A stretch of DNA of 64,000 nt from Vanessa cardui (GCF_905220365.1 NC_061130.1:15321501-15385500); one strand, 5' to 3'; shown: positions 11,209 to 24,181, counted from the stretch's first letter. Notes: generated by a model not told the origin, from the sequence alone. Translations and numbers: made by a program.

Positions 11209-11375
11209 CATCATCATCATCATCATCATCGTCAGCCTATTTTTGTCCACTGCTGGACATAGGCCTCTCCCAGTGCACGCCACTGTGGTCTTTCTCCGGC
11301 TACTCGCATCCAGCTCCTGCCTGCCGCCTTGCGTATATCGTCACTCCACCGTGCCTGAGGACGTCCTACACTACG
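11209..11375 (+). repeat. lepidopteran interspersed repeat with (CAT)n head
   Basis: A CAT microsatellite (11209 to about 11230) runs into CAGCCTATTTTTGTCCACTG, CTGGACATAGGCCTCTCCC and further family sequence to about 11375. A short second copy of the same core lies at 44047-44091. The unit is a common interspersed sequence in Lepidoptera as far as I recall; I cannot assign its class. The 106-codon frame across it is a by-product of the repeat. Confidence 0.75.
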
Positions 11376-11514
11376 TTTTTTTTCGTAACGTTTCCGAATT
11401 TGCGCTTCATATTGAAAAGCGAATATTTTCTAAAGCGTCTTTATAGCAATAAATCTTTCTGATTCTCAATGACTGCTGTTGTGGTTGCCTCAGCATAACT
11501 CGTTAATGTTCCAG

Positions 11515-11629
11515 CCCCGCAGCGAGTCGCGATCATGGCTGCAGTACCCTGCGTCGCGGCTGCAGCGACTCCTGCGCAACGCCTGCCCGCGCCCGCCGCA
11601 CGCGCACACCACGCTGCGTCTACGATCAG
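11515..11629 (+). CDS. candidate internal coding exon
   Basis: The exon is bounded by GTTCCAG (acceptor, AG at 11513-11514) and ATCAG/GTATAT (donor GT at 11630). In the chosen frame it encodes 38 codons plus one base, including SRSWLQYPASRLQRLLRN. It joins in frame with the exon at 11902, whose first two bases complete the split codon (GGT). The other two frames of this GC-rich exon are also open, but each meets a stop sooner after splicing. The protein is basic and leucine/arginine-rich with no motif I recognise. The polypyrimidine tract is weak. The splice-site pair and phase agreement are seen; the existence of the gene is inferred. Confidence 0.38.
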
Positions 11630-11901
11630 GTATATAGTTACAGATACACCATTAATATTAAATAGTCATTTAGGAGCATAACATATATAATTTTATAAAT
11701 GTTCACGTTAAGGTGAGATTGTCATCATCATTTAGCGGATGCATAGTTTATACTTTATAGTATTATATATATTTATACAATACTTTTGTAAATCTGAAAT
11801 ATTCAAAGATCGTTTTCCCTAAGGTTCGCCACCGTAATGAGACATGGCGTCCTCGTTCTGAAGACGTATACGGCGTCCGCGAATCTCTTGTCCTCTTGCA
11901 G

Positions 11902-12007
11902 GTGTCAGTAGCCTCCGCGCCGGCCACATCCTGCAGCCCGGCGACGTGACGAACACGCTAATGTCGCACGTCGCGCCCGGCCAATCGCGCGGTCCGACAC
12001 GCTGCTA
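11902..12007 (+). CDS. candidate terminal coding exon
   Basis: A good acceptor (TCCTCTTGCAG, AG at 11900-11901) is followed by two bases that complete the codon split at 11629, then 34 codons including AGHILQPGDVTNTLMSHV, ending in TAG at 12005-12007. AATAAA occurs at about 12099-12104, within 100 bases of the stop, as expected of a last exon. With 11515-11629 this gives 73 residues of C-terminal sequence. The family is unknown. The intron would be 272 bp. Confidence is limited because both exons are short and CpG-rich. Confidence 0.38.
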
Positions 12008-14820
12008 GCGCTCATTGCCGAGCCTAATCCGCGCTCGTAATGAACGCGCGATCGTTTATTGCTCGATCGTTTATTACGATTCCTTCTCTTTACGGTCGAC
12101 AATAAACGAAATATTTATCGTCAAATAAATCGAAGTTACCTCATTAAAATGCCAAACGTAGCCTTTTATGTTTATCTAATATCTTTATCGCACAATAAGC
12201 CGGCTAATAATCGCTCCACGGCGGTACTGCACTCGAATTAGTGCTAATAGATTTGTTTCTCGGACACAAAATCCGTCCGCGGCGCACGGTAGCCGGCGCT
12301 GTTTCGAGATAACGACGCTAACATCGCTAATGCGAGTCAATTACGTCTGTATTTTAATATTGCAATGGCTATAAAGTAATAACATTTACGAGAGATAAGG
12401 CCGAACCCAATCGAGATCTCATGAAACTATTTGGTTGAAAACGCTACATTTCTAAATATAATACTATATAAACTAAGCATATGTATTTTTATAATTGACT
12501 AAAAAAACATTTTAAAGTGAAGAAGATTATTGCGAATTTGTCTGTTTAATTTTCACACACAAACATAAATATGCTGTTAAAAATGGTTGCGTGATATTTA
12601 GCAAAGTTTCGTAAAACACTTCTTCGATCCTGATAATTATTTGGATATGTACAGCCCGCGTTACATTTATTGTTCTTCTAATTTGAATTGCAATATACTC
12701 TGATATGCCGCGACTTCTCCTCCACTCGCCGGCTGCAAATAGCTTTTTCAGTAAATGTAAATATACATTAGAAGTGTCATATGTACGGAATACCATACGC
12801 ATCTAGAAGTGGCGCGCGCTTCAATGAATATTAATCAATCGCACTCGTGTCGCTGGAGGCTTTCCAAAACAGATCACAACGTTTTATATATGACATTATT
12901 TTTCCTTTATAATAAACATTAATTCGTTTGGTCATAGTTTTGCCATCTGTCGCGTTTGTTTCTGCAATCGCACTTCGTCTAGATGTCTTTACTTCCTCGC
13001 GTTGACTCAACTCACTTAAAGAACCGTACCTGTGTAATAATTTTGTAGTTTATGTTTGCCTTTTAGTTTTTGTAATTAATTTTATAACGAGCCACTCGAG
13101 CGTGATTAGGTGACAAACATATTCGCATTTGTTGTGTCCGTTCGATGCATAACTTAACCTTTTGTTTTATTCGTATGTTGCCATAATTTGTTTTGCTAAT
13201 GAGAAACCGATGGGATTTGAGAGTAAAAAGTGGAACCGTTATTCATAACATCAATTAAGAGCGAGGCATATGACAGCGAGTGCGAACATGATTTATGTTT
13301 TTTGTCGAGTGCAACGTGTGACTATGATTTCATGGATCGTCCCCAGCGATCCCGGCCAGTCCATTAGCGGCGGCGCAGCGCCCGCGCGGCTCGCGGCCGG
13401 CGAAGCCGAAGTCGCTCGGAGCCGCCGACGCCTGCCCGATGTAAATTCGCATACCGATCCTTACTCGTCTCTCACCAGCACCTAATAAATACGTCATTAG
13501 CCCTTAAAAGCGAACTCTCGGAACATCTGTACGGCCGAGAGCCGATCCCGTCGGAACTGCGGTCTCGTATCGACGTTTTTGTGCTCAGAAACATATCCGA
13601 GGATCATTTGTAATCGACTCTTTTGAAGGATGTTGTCGGAAATTACTCGGACCAATACGTAAACTAAAAAACGTCTATTTATTTAAGTATTTCAGTGTAG
13701 GCTTAATATAATTGTGTTATTATTTGTATTTTAATATCAATTATCGCCATACATTTCATAATGGCAATGTATAAACTTTTTAAGTCGGAATAGTATTTCC
13801 TTTTCAAATATTTTCGATATCAACAGGAACACCTGCTCAATTTTTAGCACATTAGTATAATTATAGAGGAAATTTAATAAACATTAAACATCACGTAAAA
13901 GCAGCCCGTCGCTAGAGTACAATTTGTATTAAAACAGGAACCTTTGAACTATGAAATACAATGATTTATATCGTTATTAAGGTAGAAGAAATAATCAATA
14001 ATTATTATTTACTAAGAATGGAATCTAATAACCAAATATCAGACAGCGCGTTGCCTCCTCACAGAAGTTCGGAATCATACTGTACCTATTGGTAAACGAG
14101 TGAGTTGAAGCAGATGAGAATGGCAGCGACTTATGAGCTCGTTTAAATAAACGGCTATTTCTTTAATGTACTTTTACCTACTAGAACATAACAATTTTAA
14201 TATTCACAGTTAATTAAATAGTTTATCGAGAATCATTAACTCAACATATTATAATGAATAACGAAAAAGATCTGTCAAATTATGTAAACAAAATCAAACA
14301 CTAGCATATTGTCTGTTCAGTCAGTATGGGAGTACATAATGAATTGACTCTCAGGACATATACTTATATTAATTATGATTTAGTTTCAAGTTGTCATATT
14401 TATTGTTGTTTTAAGTTATATTCAATATTTTTTGTCTTTGAACTATCTAACTTAAACTGTGAGGCTGTCGGTATGTAGTTTAACCCTAACTCGATAATGT
14501 GATTCGTGGAACAGTTTCGAAGGCAGTTTAGGCAGTCTATCAACATTGTATTATAACTGTATTTGCCAAACTTATAATCGACATGTATGAAACCAGCTGG
14601 ATACTCGCCATATGCCTCAATAGTTACAGGTCGCGAATGTTAGCAGACAGATCCTGGTTCTAATTAGTAGTAGATTAAAATAATATTAGAATTCCGAGTG
14701 CTCAGTATTTTTTACAACTCATGGGGATAAAAGTAACGAAAAATTGCGTGGGTAATATCAAGAGAACTGGGGACATTTAGTTACTAGAATGTTGCCCAAC
14801 AAACTGCGACCTCGACTGAA
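12008..14820. other. non-coding stretch
   Basis: No gene is supported beyond the possible 3' UTR in the first 100 bases. CGATCGTTTATT is duplicated at 12049-12060 and 12064-12075. A GC-rich island lies at 13360-13440. The rest is AT-rich. Confidence 0.5.
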
Positions 14821-15105
14821 CCGAGATGGCCCAGTGGTTAGAACGCGTGCATCTTAATCGATGATTGCGGGTTCAAACCACTGAATATTCATGTTCTTAA
14901 TTTGTGTTTATAATAATTCATCTCGTGCTCGGTGGTGAAGGAAAACGTTAGGAAACCTGCATGTCACTATTTTCACAGAAATTCTGCCACATGTGTATTC
15001 TTCCAACCCGCATTGGAATAGCGTGGTGGAATATGTTCCAAACCTTCTCCTCAAAGGGAGAGGAGGTTTTAGCCCAGCAGTGGGTAATTTACAGGCTGTT
15101 GTTGA
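14821..15105 (+). mobile_element. tRNA-derived SINE, near complete (Metulj-like)
   Basis: It starts CCGAGATGGCCCAGTGGTTA with an intact A box, followed by the B box (GGTTCAAACC) and the conserved body, and ends CAGGCTGTTGTTGATGG. It is the best-preserved plus-strand copy. The family stretch between the B box and the TTCATG word is shortened relative to the copy at 3143-3451. No clear long target duplication is seen. Confidence 0.9.
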
Positions 15106-17027
15106 TGGACTGTGAATGTGAGCCCGTGAAGCGAATTCACGCCCGCATGAGAGCGAGTTTACTCAAAAGCGATGGTTATCACGAAGTGCGTTTATATCAC
15201 GGCGTATAACATTCGAGTCTGTTTAATTAATGGCGAGTGACACCTTCGGAAAGGGTGCGCTCTGATAGAGCCGTTATGTCCCCCGGGTGCGCACGATACC
15301 GGCCGCAAAAAATAGTCGCACGCCCGAAGATTGTTTTGAAACTGGAAGTGACTGACTGGGGTCTAAATACTATTGTATTTAAAACGAAACAAATTAAATA
15401 ATATAAGTAGCAACAAACAATCAAAATATAGAATATACAGAGTGAGTTGTTTATTTTAAACGATTGAAAATACATGCTTAAAAGTAATAAAAATTTTATG
15501 CAAGTTAAGATACTTAATCAATTAAATTATTACGGTATAGGTATATGTTGATGTGCGTGTGTGCGCTCGTTGTTATTGTGTGTGTGTGTGTGTGTATTGA
15601 AACTCAATAGAAGTCGTAATCTTAGCGATTGACTGAATTATGCATGTTTATTACTTCATTGTACCGGAAGGAGGATTGCAACGGACCATTGAATATTCAT
15701 TACGTCCAGTTTTGTTTAATTAATTCGTATTATTTATGTTTTACATTTCGTTCAATTAATAAATCGATTACTTCCACTGTTTACGCATTTTTTGTAGCGA
15801 GCTCTCGCTAATTGACCCGTTAGCGAAATATATGTAATATTAAAGTATTTGCATAGCTCGCTCATTACATGCCTGTTCAATGGTTTCTACGTCTGTGATC
15901 TGTCATATCGCTCGTACTATAAATCTGCATGCGCTGCGGGAAGCGCGTGCCGGCCGTGTGGGGGATGCGTAGAGGGGTGGAGGGGTACTCTATCGCGGAC
16001 TAGCCCAGGTGCGGGGGCGGCAGATGTCGCGGACGGTGACGTCACCCGCTCCTGACCCACATCTCGCACATTTCGATATCCTCCAAAATAATCCTTAGCA
16101 CAATGAACACAGAGCGGCCCTGAGCCGGCGTCGGGTAATGAGGGAGCGCCGCGGGTCAAACACTACTGACGGACAATGCTTTTACTGATTTACACATTTG
16201 GATCCGTTGAATTTAATGATCGACCGTTATTAGTACGAGACAATGCAATAGAAGTGCTCTCTGATATTTGAAGCGTTTGTTACGGGGTAGTTTGGTGCTG
16301 GGTCGAGCGACACGTTGAATAACAACAGATAATAATTAAATATAAGAACATTTGTAAGCTGTCGACTGGTTCGCAGATTATGAGTATGAGTTGCTATTCG
16401 ACTTTTATGTATATTTTTGTTGACTGAAACAATTACAAAATCTGATCACGATCTCCTAAAACTGGCAGGTCCTTATAAGTGGTAATTATAGACGGTATCC
16501 ACTAATCCTCCGAAAATTTCATATTCTCTCTCAGATGCTTGTCTTTTGTCTTTGTTCTTTCCTAGCGATAGATTAAATATTAAAAATAAAATTCCATCTA
16601 AAATATCTTTTGTAAGTAAATAAAAATACGTTATTTTGCTAGAGTGATTTTAATATAATAACACTTACAAACTCATTAAAAGTCCCGAAGATAAATTAAT
16701 ATTGTTCTTATAAATAATACTTATTAGTACACTCTAAGAAACATCAATTAAAATAGCAATATAATAAATAAATATTGTATCGGTATTTAATTTTTAAGTA
16801 TTTATATTAAATATTAGCATATATTGTCACAGCCTGTCATAAATACATAGGTTACCAGGTTATTGAAAACCAGCGGTGAGTTTTTGGAACCCAGCTTGGA
16901 AGGTGAATGGCACACCTATTTAAGACACGATTGCTATCATTGCTTATGAAATTTCTTTTTTTGCATCTTCTTTCACTTTTTGGATATTAAGTAACTACTT
17001 GGTCTACAGAATTTACTTTTAATTTTG
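15106..17027. other. non-coding stretch
   Basis: No gene is supported. It contains a (TG)n microsatellite at 15577-15595 and a CpG-rich island at 15930-16150 with open frames on both strands. The remainder is AT-rich. Confidence 0.5.
15577..15595. repeat. (TG)n microsatellite
   Basis: Nineteen bases of alternating TG, preceded at 15552-15563 by a shorter impure GTGTGTG stretch. Confidence 0.9.
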
Positions 17028-17093
17028 TTTTTTTTTTTTTTTTTTAAATAATTGCGCCGTGTGCAAATAAACATTTCTTTCTTTCTTTCTTTA
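17028..17093 (+). repeat. poly-T run and (CTTT)n tail
   Basis: A run of about 18 T residues (17028-17045) is followed by TGTGCAAATAAACATTTCTT and a (CTTT)n stretch to 17093. The AATAAA-like word just before the tetranucleotide repeat resembles the 3' tail of a retroposed sequence, but no body or target duplication could be defined. Confidence 0.5.
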
Positions 17094-19379
17094 AATCCAT
17101 GAAACGAATGAAAAACAGACACGCAACGGAAACTGAACTGATGGTGACTGCAGAATTCATTAAGACATTCTCTCAAAGACATCCGGTAACGAACCCGGTT
17201 TTTAATTAGATACTTTGCACTTTTATGTCTTAAAATGTTCCACCAACGTTCCTTCTCTGTGAATGTAAAATGGTTGGGATTTGAACCTACTAAAAGTCAA
17301 GCGTGTGAAATTATTAAGTTAAGTACGGCATGTGATATTTTAATTCTAAACACGATCATTTGTTAACAGCCGACCGATTTCTACAGCGATTGGTACAACT
17401 ATCCTTATCTTGTGAACGCGAAACAATAGTTATGTACACTGACTTACCAACCAACCAGTGGAATAACCGGAACAAGTGATATGTCCGTTTGTCAGTGTGC
17501 CTGCTTATTGACACTAAAAATATGGCGACATCTCAATATACGGAGATAGACGTAGGAACACAACTAACCCGATTCGGGTTACCCGAACATTTTTAGTTCA
17601 AGTCGAAGACTACTTACATTATTCAGTTTTGGCTCAAATCAAATGAAAGTATTTTTGAATGACTAATATTTCAACTCTGCCACAAATTTGGAAGGCAGTC
17701 TCCAGCCAGAAGTGATTTACAGATTTACAATTCCATTTTCACAATTATATTTTAATCAGTCCATTGTTGGAACCCGAGCCAGAATCCTTAATAAATGGTG
17801 AATTAATTATATTTTTCCGGTGTCTTATTATACATGCGTATACTATTGGCTAAATCGTTCTTTGTACCGTATGCAAGCCTAAACCAGTATGTTTTTATTT
17901 ATATCAGCTCTTATGCGGTATTTTTGTAAATTCTTCTGAATGAACGTAATATGATGTGTTGTCACCAATATATTGTGAAGCAGTCGTTAAATTAATATGA
18001 GCATAATATGATGCTTTATTTATTTCGCACAAATATAGTAGGTAAGGGTTTTAATAACAAACTATTAATCATAAAACTACAATAATATGTAACATCCATT
18101 GTGTTTATGAATTTCCTAGCGATCCTCGAACTTAGCTTCTGTTGTTTTCGATGCTAAATAAAAGACAGATTAATTATCTGGTTCAAAGGAGTCGGTGACG
18201 TACGGCGGTAAAAATTGGGAATCGCTGCGGTGGGCGGCGTCGCGGCGCTGGCTTTGAGAAAAACGAACAATTTGTTCAAAGACGTCTGTTGCAAATTTTT
18301 AGAATGATTACCGTAATCGTAAACATTATAGGTAATGTGACGATGATCGTATTACGATCAACGTACGATTTTGATCGATAGGTACGCTGTCCCTTAAGTA
18401 CTGCTGAATTAAAACTATTTTATTAATCGTAGTGTTTTGTTTCATCGATTGTTTTCAATACTCTTACATAGAGTTGCCGGACAGTTTCGCGAGCTCTCGC
18501 CCTGACAATACAGACCGACAGTTTTCTCTTTCATGAACGTCTCATAAAGTAAATTTTAGTGGTAATTATTTTTGAACCAGAGGACACGTCCTGTCCAACC
18601 AATTCGGCAACTGCCCCAACTAGGGGTGACCGCATTATAGTCTGTATTTCAAAATAGTACCTATTGATATTCTAGGTTGGAAAGGCAACCAAGGAACATA
18701 CATGACTGAGGCAAATATACCTATAAGCAAACCCAAAGTGTAAGTCTCTTGTGCGTTGTTCGTTTGAATCCCGAGCTGAGTAGAGATTTTATTTTTGACA
18801 ATATACATGACAGTTGTATTAATTTTATTAAAAAAAAAATATATTTGCAAAAGAAAATATATTTGTTTTTTTATTTTTTTTTTAGATTTTGCAGTGTCAT
18901 CTAATTTAAGATAAATTGTAAGTCATGAGACGCGGAAAATGTTTGTAAGGATTTAAGTTTAGCAAGGACAATGACTTCCGGCAGCTTTTGTTCAGTTCGA
19001 ATGTTTCTTAACTAGCAGGTCAACGACCTGCGCCTACTTGCTCGTGACGTCAGGTGACACGAGCAAAGTGCGACTGAACACGGAGAGCGATCTTGCAATC
19101 TGTTTATTTTGTGCCCAACAATAAAACCAGTGTATTAGGTATTTGTACTAAATCAACAATCGGGACTTGCTAAAGCGAAAAATACTAATTAGTTTTTAAT
19201 ATTGTTTAGTGGATATTTATAGTGCTTGTCCGCCGGCCGGTTCAGTCGACGGGAGGAGGTTCGGCTGAGAGGTGAGGCTCTATCCGAGTGTGAGCTCGCA
19301 TATAGTCGGCTCATATGTAAAGCGGTACGGAAAATCCATAACGGCCCGCGGAAAACCCTTTTAATATACGGCACGTAAA
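17094..19379. other. non-coding stretch upstream of the CpG island
   Basis: No gene is seen. AT-rich DNA contains a small GC-rich patch at 18195-18250. A tRNA-like word (GTTTGAATCCC) at about 18761 and a reversed one near 17280 lack partner boxes. Poly-A and poly-T tracts lie at 18828-18890. Confidence 0.5.
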
Positions 19380-19615
19380 TAAGAGCGGGTGTAGCAGGCG
19401 AGGCGGGCGGCAGCGGGCGCGGGGCGGCGGGGGCGGCGGGAGGAGCGGCGCAGCTATTGGCCCGCGAGGGCCCGCCCCCGCGCGCGCCCGAAAAAAAAAC
19501 CTCGGAAAAAAGCGTGCAGCGCGCGGCAGTGCCTCACGGACGCGCTCGGTGGGCGGACGCTCGGCGTGCGCTCGGAGAGACGGCGCGACCTACGATCGGC
19601 GGCCGCGGCCGCGCC
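19380..19615 (+). promoter_or_regulatory. CpG-island promoter with G-quadruplex motif
   Basis: This is one of the strongest CpG islands in the window and ends at the start codon 19616. Runs GGG, GGGG, GGGGG and GGG at 19415-19440, separated by 3-4 bases, form a canonical G-quadruplex motif on the plus strand. An inverted CCAAT word (CTATTGGCCC) lies at about 19454-19463. No TATA box is seen. The features suit a TATA-less promoter of a regulated gene; the start site is not determined. Confidence 0.5.
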
Positions 19616-19709
19616 ATGCCCGCGCTGGCCCTGCGCGACCAGCCGCTAGACTGCTCCATGCGCCTGCGTGAGCCCCAAGCCTGGCCACCACCGCGCGCCC
19701 AGCGCCACG
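19616..19709 (+). CDS. candidate first coding exon, CpG-island start
   Basis: ATG 19616 follows GCGCC at the end of the CpG island. The exon encodes 31 codons beginning MPALALRDQPLDCSMRLREP, then a proline/arginine-rich tail ending QRH, plus one base before the donor GTCAGT (GT at 19710). An alternative donor, GTGAGC at 19668, gives the same phase after 17 codons. PLDCS resembles, with one substitution, the PxDLS motif that binds the CtBP co-repressor, so a transcriptional regulator is possible but unproven. Downstream exon candidates at 26195 and 32009 need exactly one carried-over base, which this exon supplies. An in-frame ATG at 19457 lies in probable 5' UTR. I do not recognise the gene. 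Confidence 0.45.
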
Positions 19710-22700
19710 GTCAGTTCACCACTCTGCACCACCTCCAGTGTGACCGCCGCGTAGTGTCTCGTGCCCGCCACCGCCGCCGCCGGCGCGTAAACACCTCGTA
19801 ATACCTGCCAAGTCTTTGATCCCATTCTTTACGAGCGCGACCCCTCGGACCACGTGCGTCGTCTCTGGGGTCAGATTCGGGACTCCATTATTGTCATCCC
19901 CTCGGCTCGGCGCGACAAATCTTGACAAATAACAAACCCTTTGCGGACGTACTCGCATTAATGTAATCAAAATTATATTTATCGCTGTGTCGGTACTCGG
20001 TGGCCGCCCGCTCGGCCGGCCCGGAGCGTCTGTGCATAGTGCTGGGTCGTTGCGATTCACGCTAACGACTTGACGTATCACATTTAGTTTGTACTTAATC
20101 ACCTCCAGACAAGTAAGTAATGTTTGTATTTACTAACGCTTTGTTGTGACTCGCTGCACGAGTGCCCTGCGCCGAGCGCTCGGCCGCCGTGGCCGCTTTG
20201 TGTCGCCGTTTGTCTCCCTCGTTAACTCGCACAGACAGACAGCGGAGACGTTTGTTGATGTTTATTCTTCAATAACATTCACAAATCGTAACCCTTCGCA
20301 CCTTTTGTTGACGCGACGACATGTCAACAAGGCGGTAATCCTCGGCGAGCAGGTTGAAAGGGTTCCCCCCGATATTAACTCCATAGAGGCGCTGCAAAAC
20401 GAGTCCTTTGACACGCCCCGAGAGGTCGAGGTGCACTTCACCTCTTTACTGCCCGGCTGCGGCCGCGGGGGCTCTATTCAATTTTCTCTAATAATATGAA
20501 TGTGATGGACTCGCATTGCGACTGAGATAAAATCGTCCCTCGCCCCCGACGGACGACGGGCGGACGGGCAGCGTCGTCAAATTGTGTCCGTACCCAAATA
20601 TATAGATTTTAGTATCGCAATGATCACACTATTTCATTCTTTAGTCAGTGTCGTGAGATCGCTGCGAAATACATTAGTGGCGTTTATTTATTAAAAAATA
20701 TCGGTATTCATTAAAATTATTAATTAAGCTATTTTTCGCTGTTGATATCATTTTTATACGATAGCTCATCACGGTGACAGCTCAGGTTTGACAGCTTTTG
20801 GTCATTGTTATAATATAAATACAATAAATAAACATTTTAAGATTTTCAAAGCTTTATAAATTCATAGCAGTTTTGTTCCTTACTTTTTTATTATAAATAT
20901 TTATTATTCGATAATATGATACATAATTTTATTTTTAAATAAGTAATATTAGCTATACCGGACTAAGTAGGGGCTGCGAGAGCAAGTGTCGTAAGTGGTA
21001 ACGTAATCACCGCTCTCGTCGCACCGCCGTCATTATGTCTAAACAATAGCGTCGTAACGAGATTATCAAAATACCATCAAATTATATTAAAATAACTCCC
21101 GGTGCGTTCAGATGCTTCCGCTAATGACAGACACACTGCGTACTGTTTCAACCACTGCTAATAGTTTTATTGTTGCAGTGCTTCGCTGTAACTCTGTCTA
21201 ATGTAGCCTTTTCTTGTTCTAATCACAAGTATGGATTATAGTACTATCGTTATGCCCGGCGCAGATGACATATGATGTAGTGTTTTCTACCCCTGAGTCT
21301 CACATGAGTTTAACGAAGGCACGGGTGTGTAAATGTAAAAGGGAATTAGCGTCACATCGCTCGCATCAGTTTTCGTGCTTGACATATTTTTTCGTCCGCT
21401 CGACACCTAATTAATGAGATATAGAGAGCCCTTTCTGTCTTTACTACGAAGATCATGTACGAGCCGATTCGTCTTTGCTTCTATGATTTTTGTCGACATA
21501 AAGTGTCAGACTTCTCTGAGGCACGAACTAAATTCCAACTCTGGTCAAAATCGTCAGCTTAATATTTTGTCGAAGCTTGCAAATGATTTGACGCACTCGG
21601 CGCGTTTGGCCGCGCGGCATTATTGGCTTATCATCGGATTATTGTTCCTAATTAATTTATAAATGTTCAGACATGGGCGCAAAATGGATTGTTCTATTTT
21701 ATACGGTTTTGTCGTGTTAGCTCGAATAAAGTCTCGAAACGGGCGACGGCGATCGTATTTCACACCTGAAAGTAATTGATTAATTCAAAATGATTTGGGA
21801 ATTAAAATAAACTAAGTTAAAGGTGTTTGTATAATGAAACATACGTCATATATTTTTAGAAGGATCTGAGTACAGGCGATTAGCTATTAAGTGGGTTGAC
21901 GGGTGTGTTCTTGCATTTACGCATTATATTATTCGCGATTATAATATGCGTTGACATTTTAATTGTGATGTTATTAACGATAAGTTCGTTACTTCTATTT
22001 TATCATTATTGAATGCGGAACACTTAGTTAGTTTACTGTAATGTATTGATATTTTAATTTAATAACTAACCCTTTCTTTTATACGGCATATTAATTTATT
22101 TTATGTACGGGAATCATTTAATAATATTTAATCAGTATGTTGTGTAAACTACTACTGTGGGTCCGATTATCCATTATCGCGGTTATTGGGCGTCGTTTTG
22201 GGACTGCCGTTGCGTGCGCGTGCGGTGGCCGAAGCTTGGGAACGCGGTGAACTTTGCCACCGGATCACGCCATCGGCGCCGCTACCACCGCCAACCGATT
22301 CACCACCCGTTTTAAATTGTTAAAGTTAGTAACTACATTGAAATAGGTTGTTGCGTACTAAATACAGTCTTGTGTTTTTTATAAAAAATTGATTTTTTCA
22401 ATTTGAACCTAATTTTAATATAATTATTTTTTATGACTTGGGTTTTCAAGTAGTAATGGTGTAGTTTATTATTTTGAAGTATTATTTTTCGAAATGATTA
22501 CTAACACAATATTGGAAAGGAGCGTATGTACGACATTTGAACTATTGGACAGTGTAAGTCGTTGCTTGTTGGTTACAACAATTCATTCAATTCAGTAGTA
22601 TCTGGACAGTTTTACAGAATCATGTATAGTACGGCTTTTAATATGTATTATGAGATAAGTGTATTCGCTGCATTTTAACAATTCAAAATAAAATACAAAA

Positions 22701-23559
22701 TTCTTGACATGTGCAAAAATTTATGAGTTGATTTGACCGCAAACGCTAAAGTAAGACACTCATTAGCCGTCGGTAGTACCTATTTGTGTTTATTTTAAAA
22801 AGAAAAAAATGGACAAATTTTGAAAAAAAAAAATGTTTGTAAATTCTGATCTGGTAAAACTGACACTTACTACTTAATTTTGAAATACCCCATACTAGGT
22901 AAGATTTAATTACATTGTAATGTAAATAATAAATACTAATTATTTTATTATAATATATTCTAAGCGACTCAGGACCGTTTTATTTTATAGAGGCAAATAT
23001 AATATAATAACTACGAGCGATATTTGAGCACGTGCTAATAACTTAAACTACATTAAATATTATCAGAGAGACACGACAGGAGAACAATGCCTGTCGCCTG
23101 CTAGGATTCACAGATGTGACGAGCGCGTCTCACTTATAACAATCCCACACCAATTACCGCTTTCATGTGCCAAGTATTTTGAATAATTGCTGATTTAAGG
23201 CATTAGCATACGCGCCGCGACTCATTAAAATACCGGCCGTTGTTTATATTACAGCGGCAGATAAAACATAGCGAGCAGTACTCAGTGCGCCGCGCCGGCC
23301 GAGCTCGACTCGCGAACCGATTCCGACTCGGAGTCTTTTGGAGAGCCGTTGGGAGATTATATAATTTTTCATTATTCGAGTCGTACTACGTCGCCGGTGT
23401 CTTGCTCTACTCTGTTGTGAGGCGTTTAAGATATTTGCATAAAACGGATTATTAGTATTATTATAATAAACGCGATTTCAATATTTTATTAAAAAGTAAT
23501 TGCCCATTTAGCTTGTATGGGATTCGATAAGAGCACGCGATGAAGGCCGGACTTGTCAA
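19710..23559. other. probable intron and regulatory DNA
   Basis: No further exon is supported. CpG-rich patches lie at 19710-19800, 19990-20030 and 20150-20570. A GTAAGT donor at 20113 after CCAGACAA could mark an untranslated first exon. A frame at 23240-23455 follows a good acceptor (TATTACAG) but looks composition-driven. The DNA from 20620 to 23000 is strongly AT-rich. Confidence 0.45.
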
Positions 23560-24140
23560 TTTTTTCTCTTAGTTCCCTTTTTAACCCCAGACGCAAAAAC
23601 AGTGTTATAAGTTTGACGTGTCTGTGTAAATGTGTATGTGTCTGTCTGTGGCATGGTAGCTCCCAAACGAATGATCCGATTTTAATGCGACTTTTTTTGT
23701 TTGAAAGTTATATCAGTCGAGAGTGTTCTTAGCTATGTTTGGTGGAAATCGGCTCAGGTCTTCAAGGTCATCAGGTCGTTTGTTAGGTGTGATAGGAATG
23801 TTACACGTTTAGTTTGCTTGCAAGCACATGTGGGATCTGCCATTTGAAACACTAATGTCTTCTGGAACCACTGAGCTGGTCTACTGTTAGGGCTCGAAGA
23901 TAGGAGACGTAACCCTGGACTTCCTTTTTGTAAACCCATCCAGTTTGGGCTCGATGGATTTGTCTTAACTAGTTCTCTTAATGTTTCTAATTGACGAGGA
24001 CCTGATGCTGGAAATCTTGAACCGAGCTGGTCTGATGATAGGGCTCATAGGAAGGTAGGAGACGTAACCCTGCTCTACCTTTTAGTGAACCAATCGAGTT
24101 TGGGCTCATTGAATTTGTCTTGTTTGGTCGGGGGTTTCTA
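23560..24140. repeat. interspersed repeat with an internal ~151-bp duplication
   Basis: The block around TCTGTGGCATGGTAGCTCCC and AACGAATGATCCGATTTTAA is a type I associate with lepidopteran interspersed repeats. Downstream, a segment starting at 23871 (GAGCTGGTCT, then GGAGACGTAACCCTG, then TTTGGGCTC and TTGTCTT) recurs from 24022 in diverged form, giving a spacing of 151 bases. The ends of the whole element are not defined. Confidence 0.6.
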
Positions 24141-24181
24141 AATTTTTAATTTAATTTTATTATTTAAAACTTGTTATTATA

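Noticed and set aside
18740..18790. tRNA-like GTTTGAATCCC word
   Set aside because: No A box at the right distance and no repeat body recognised.
19716..20102. 128-codon minus frame antisense to the CpG island
   Set aside because: A glycine run from the antisense of a CCGCCG repeat and lack of any transcript signals point to composition.
23240..23455. 71-codon plus frame after a TATTACAG acceptor
   Set aside because: The needed phase from the exon at 19709 reaches a stop after five codons; only an unrelated phase stays open.
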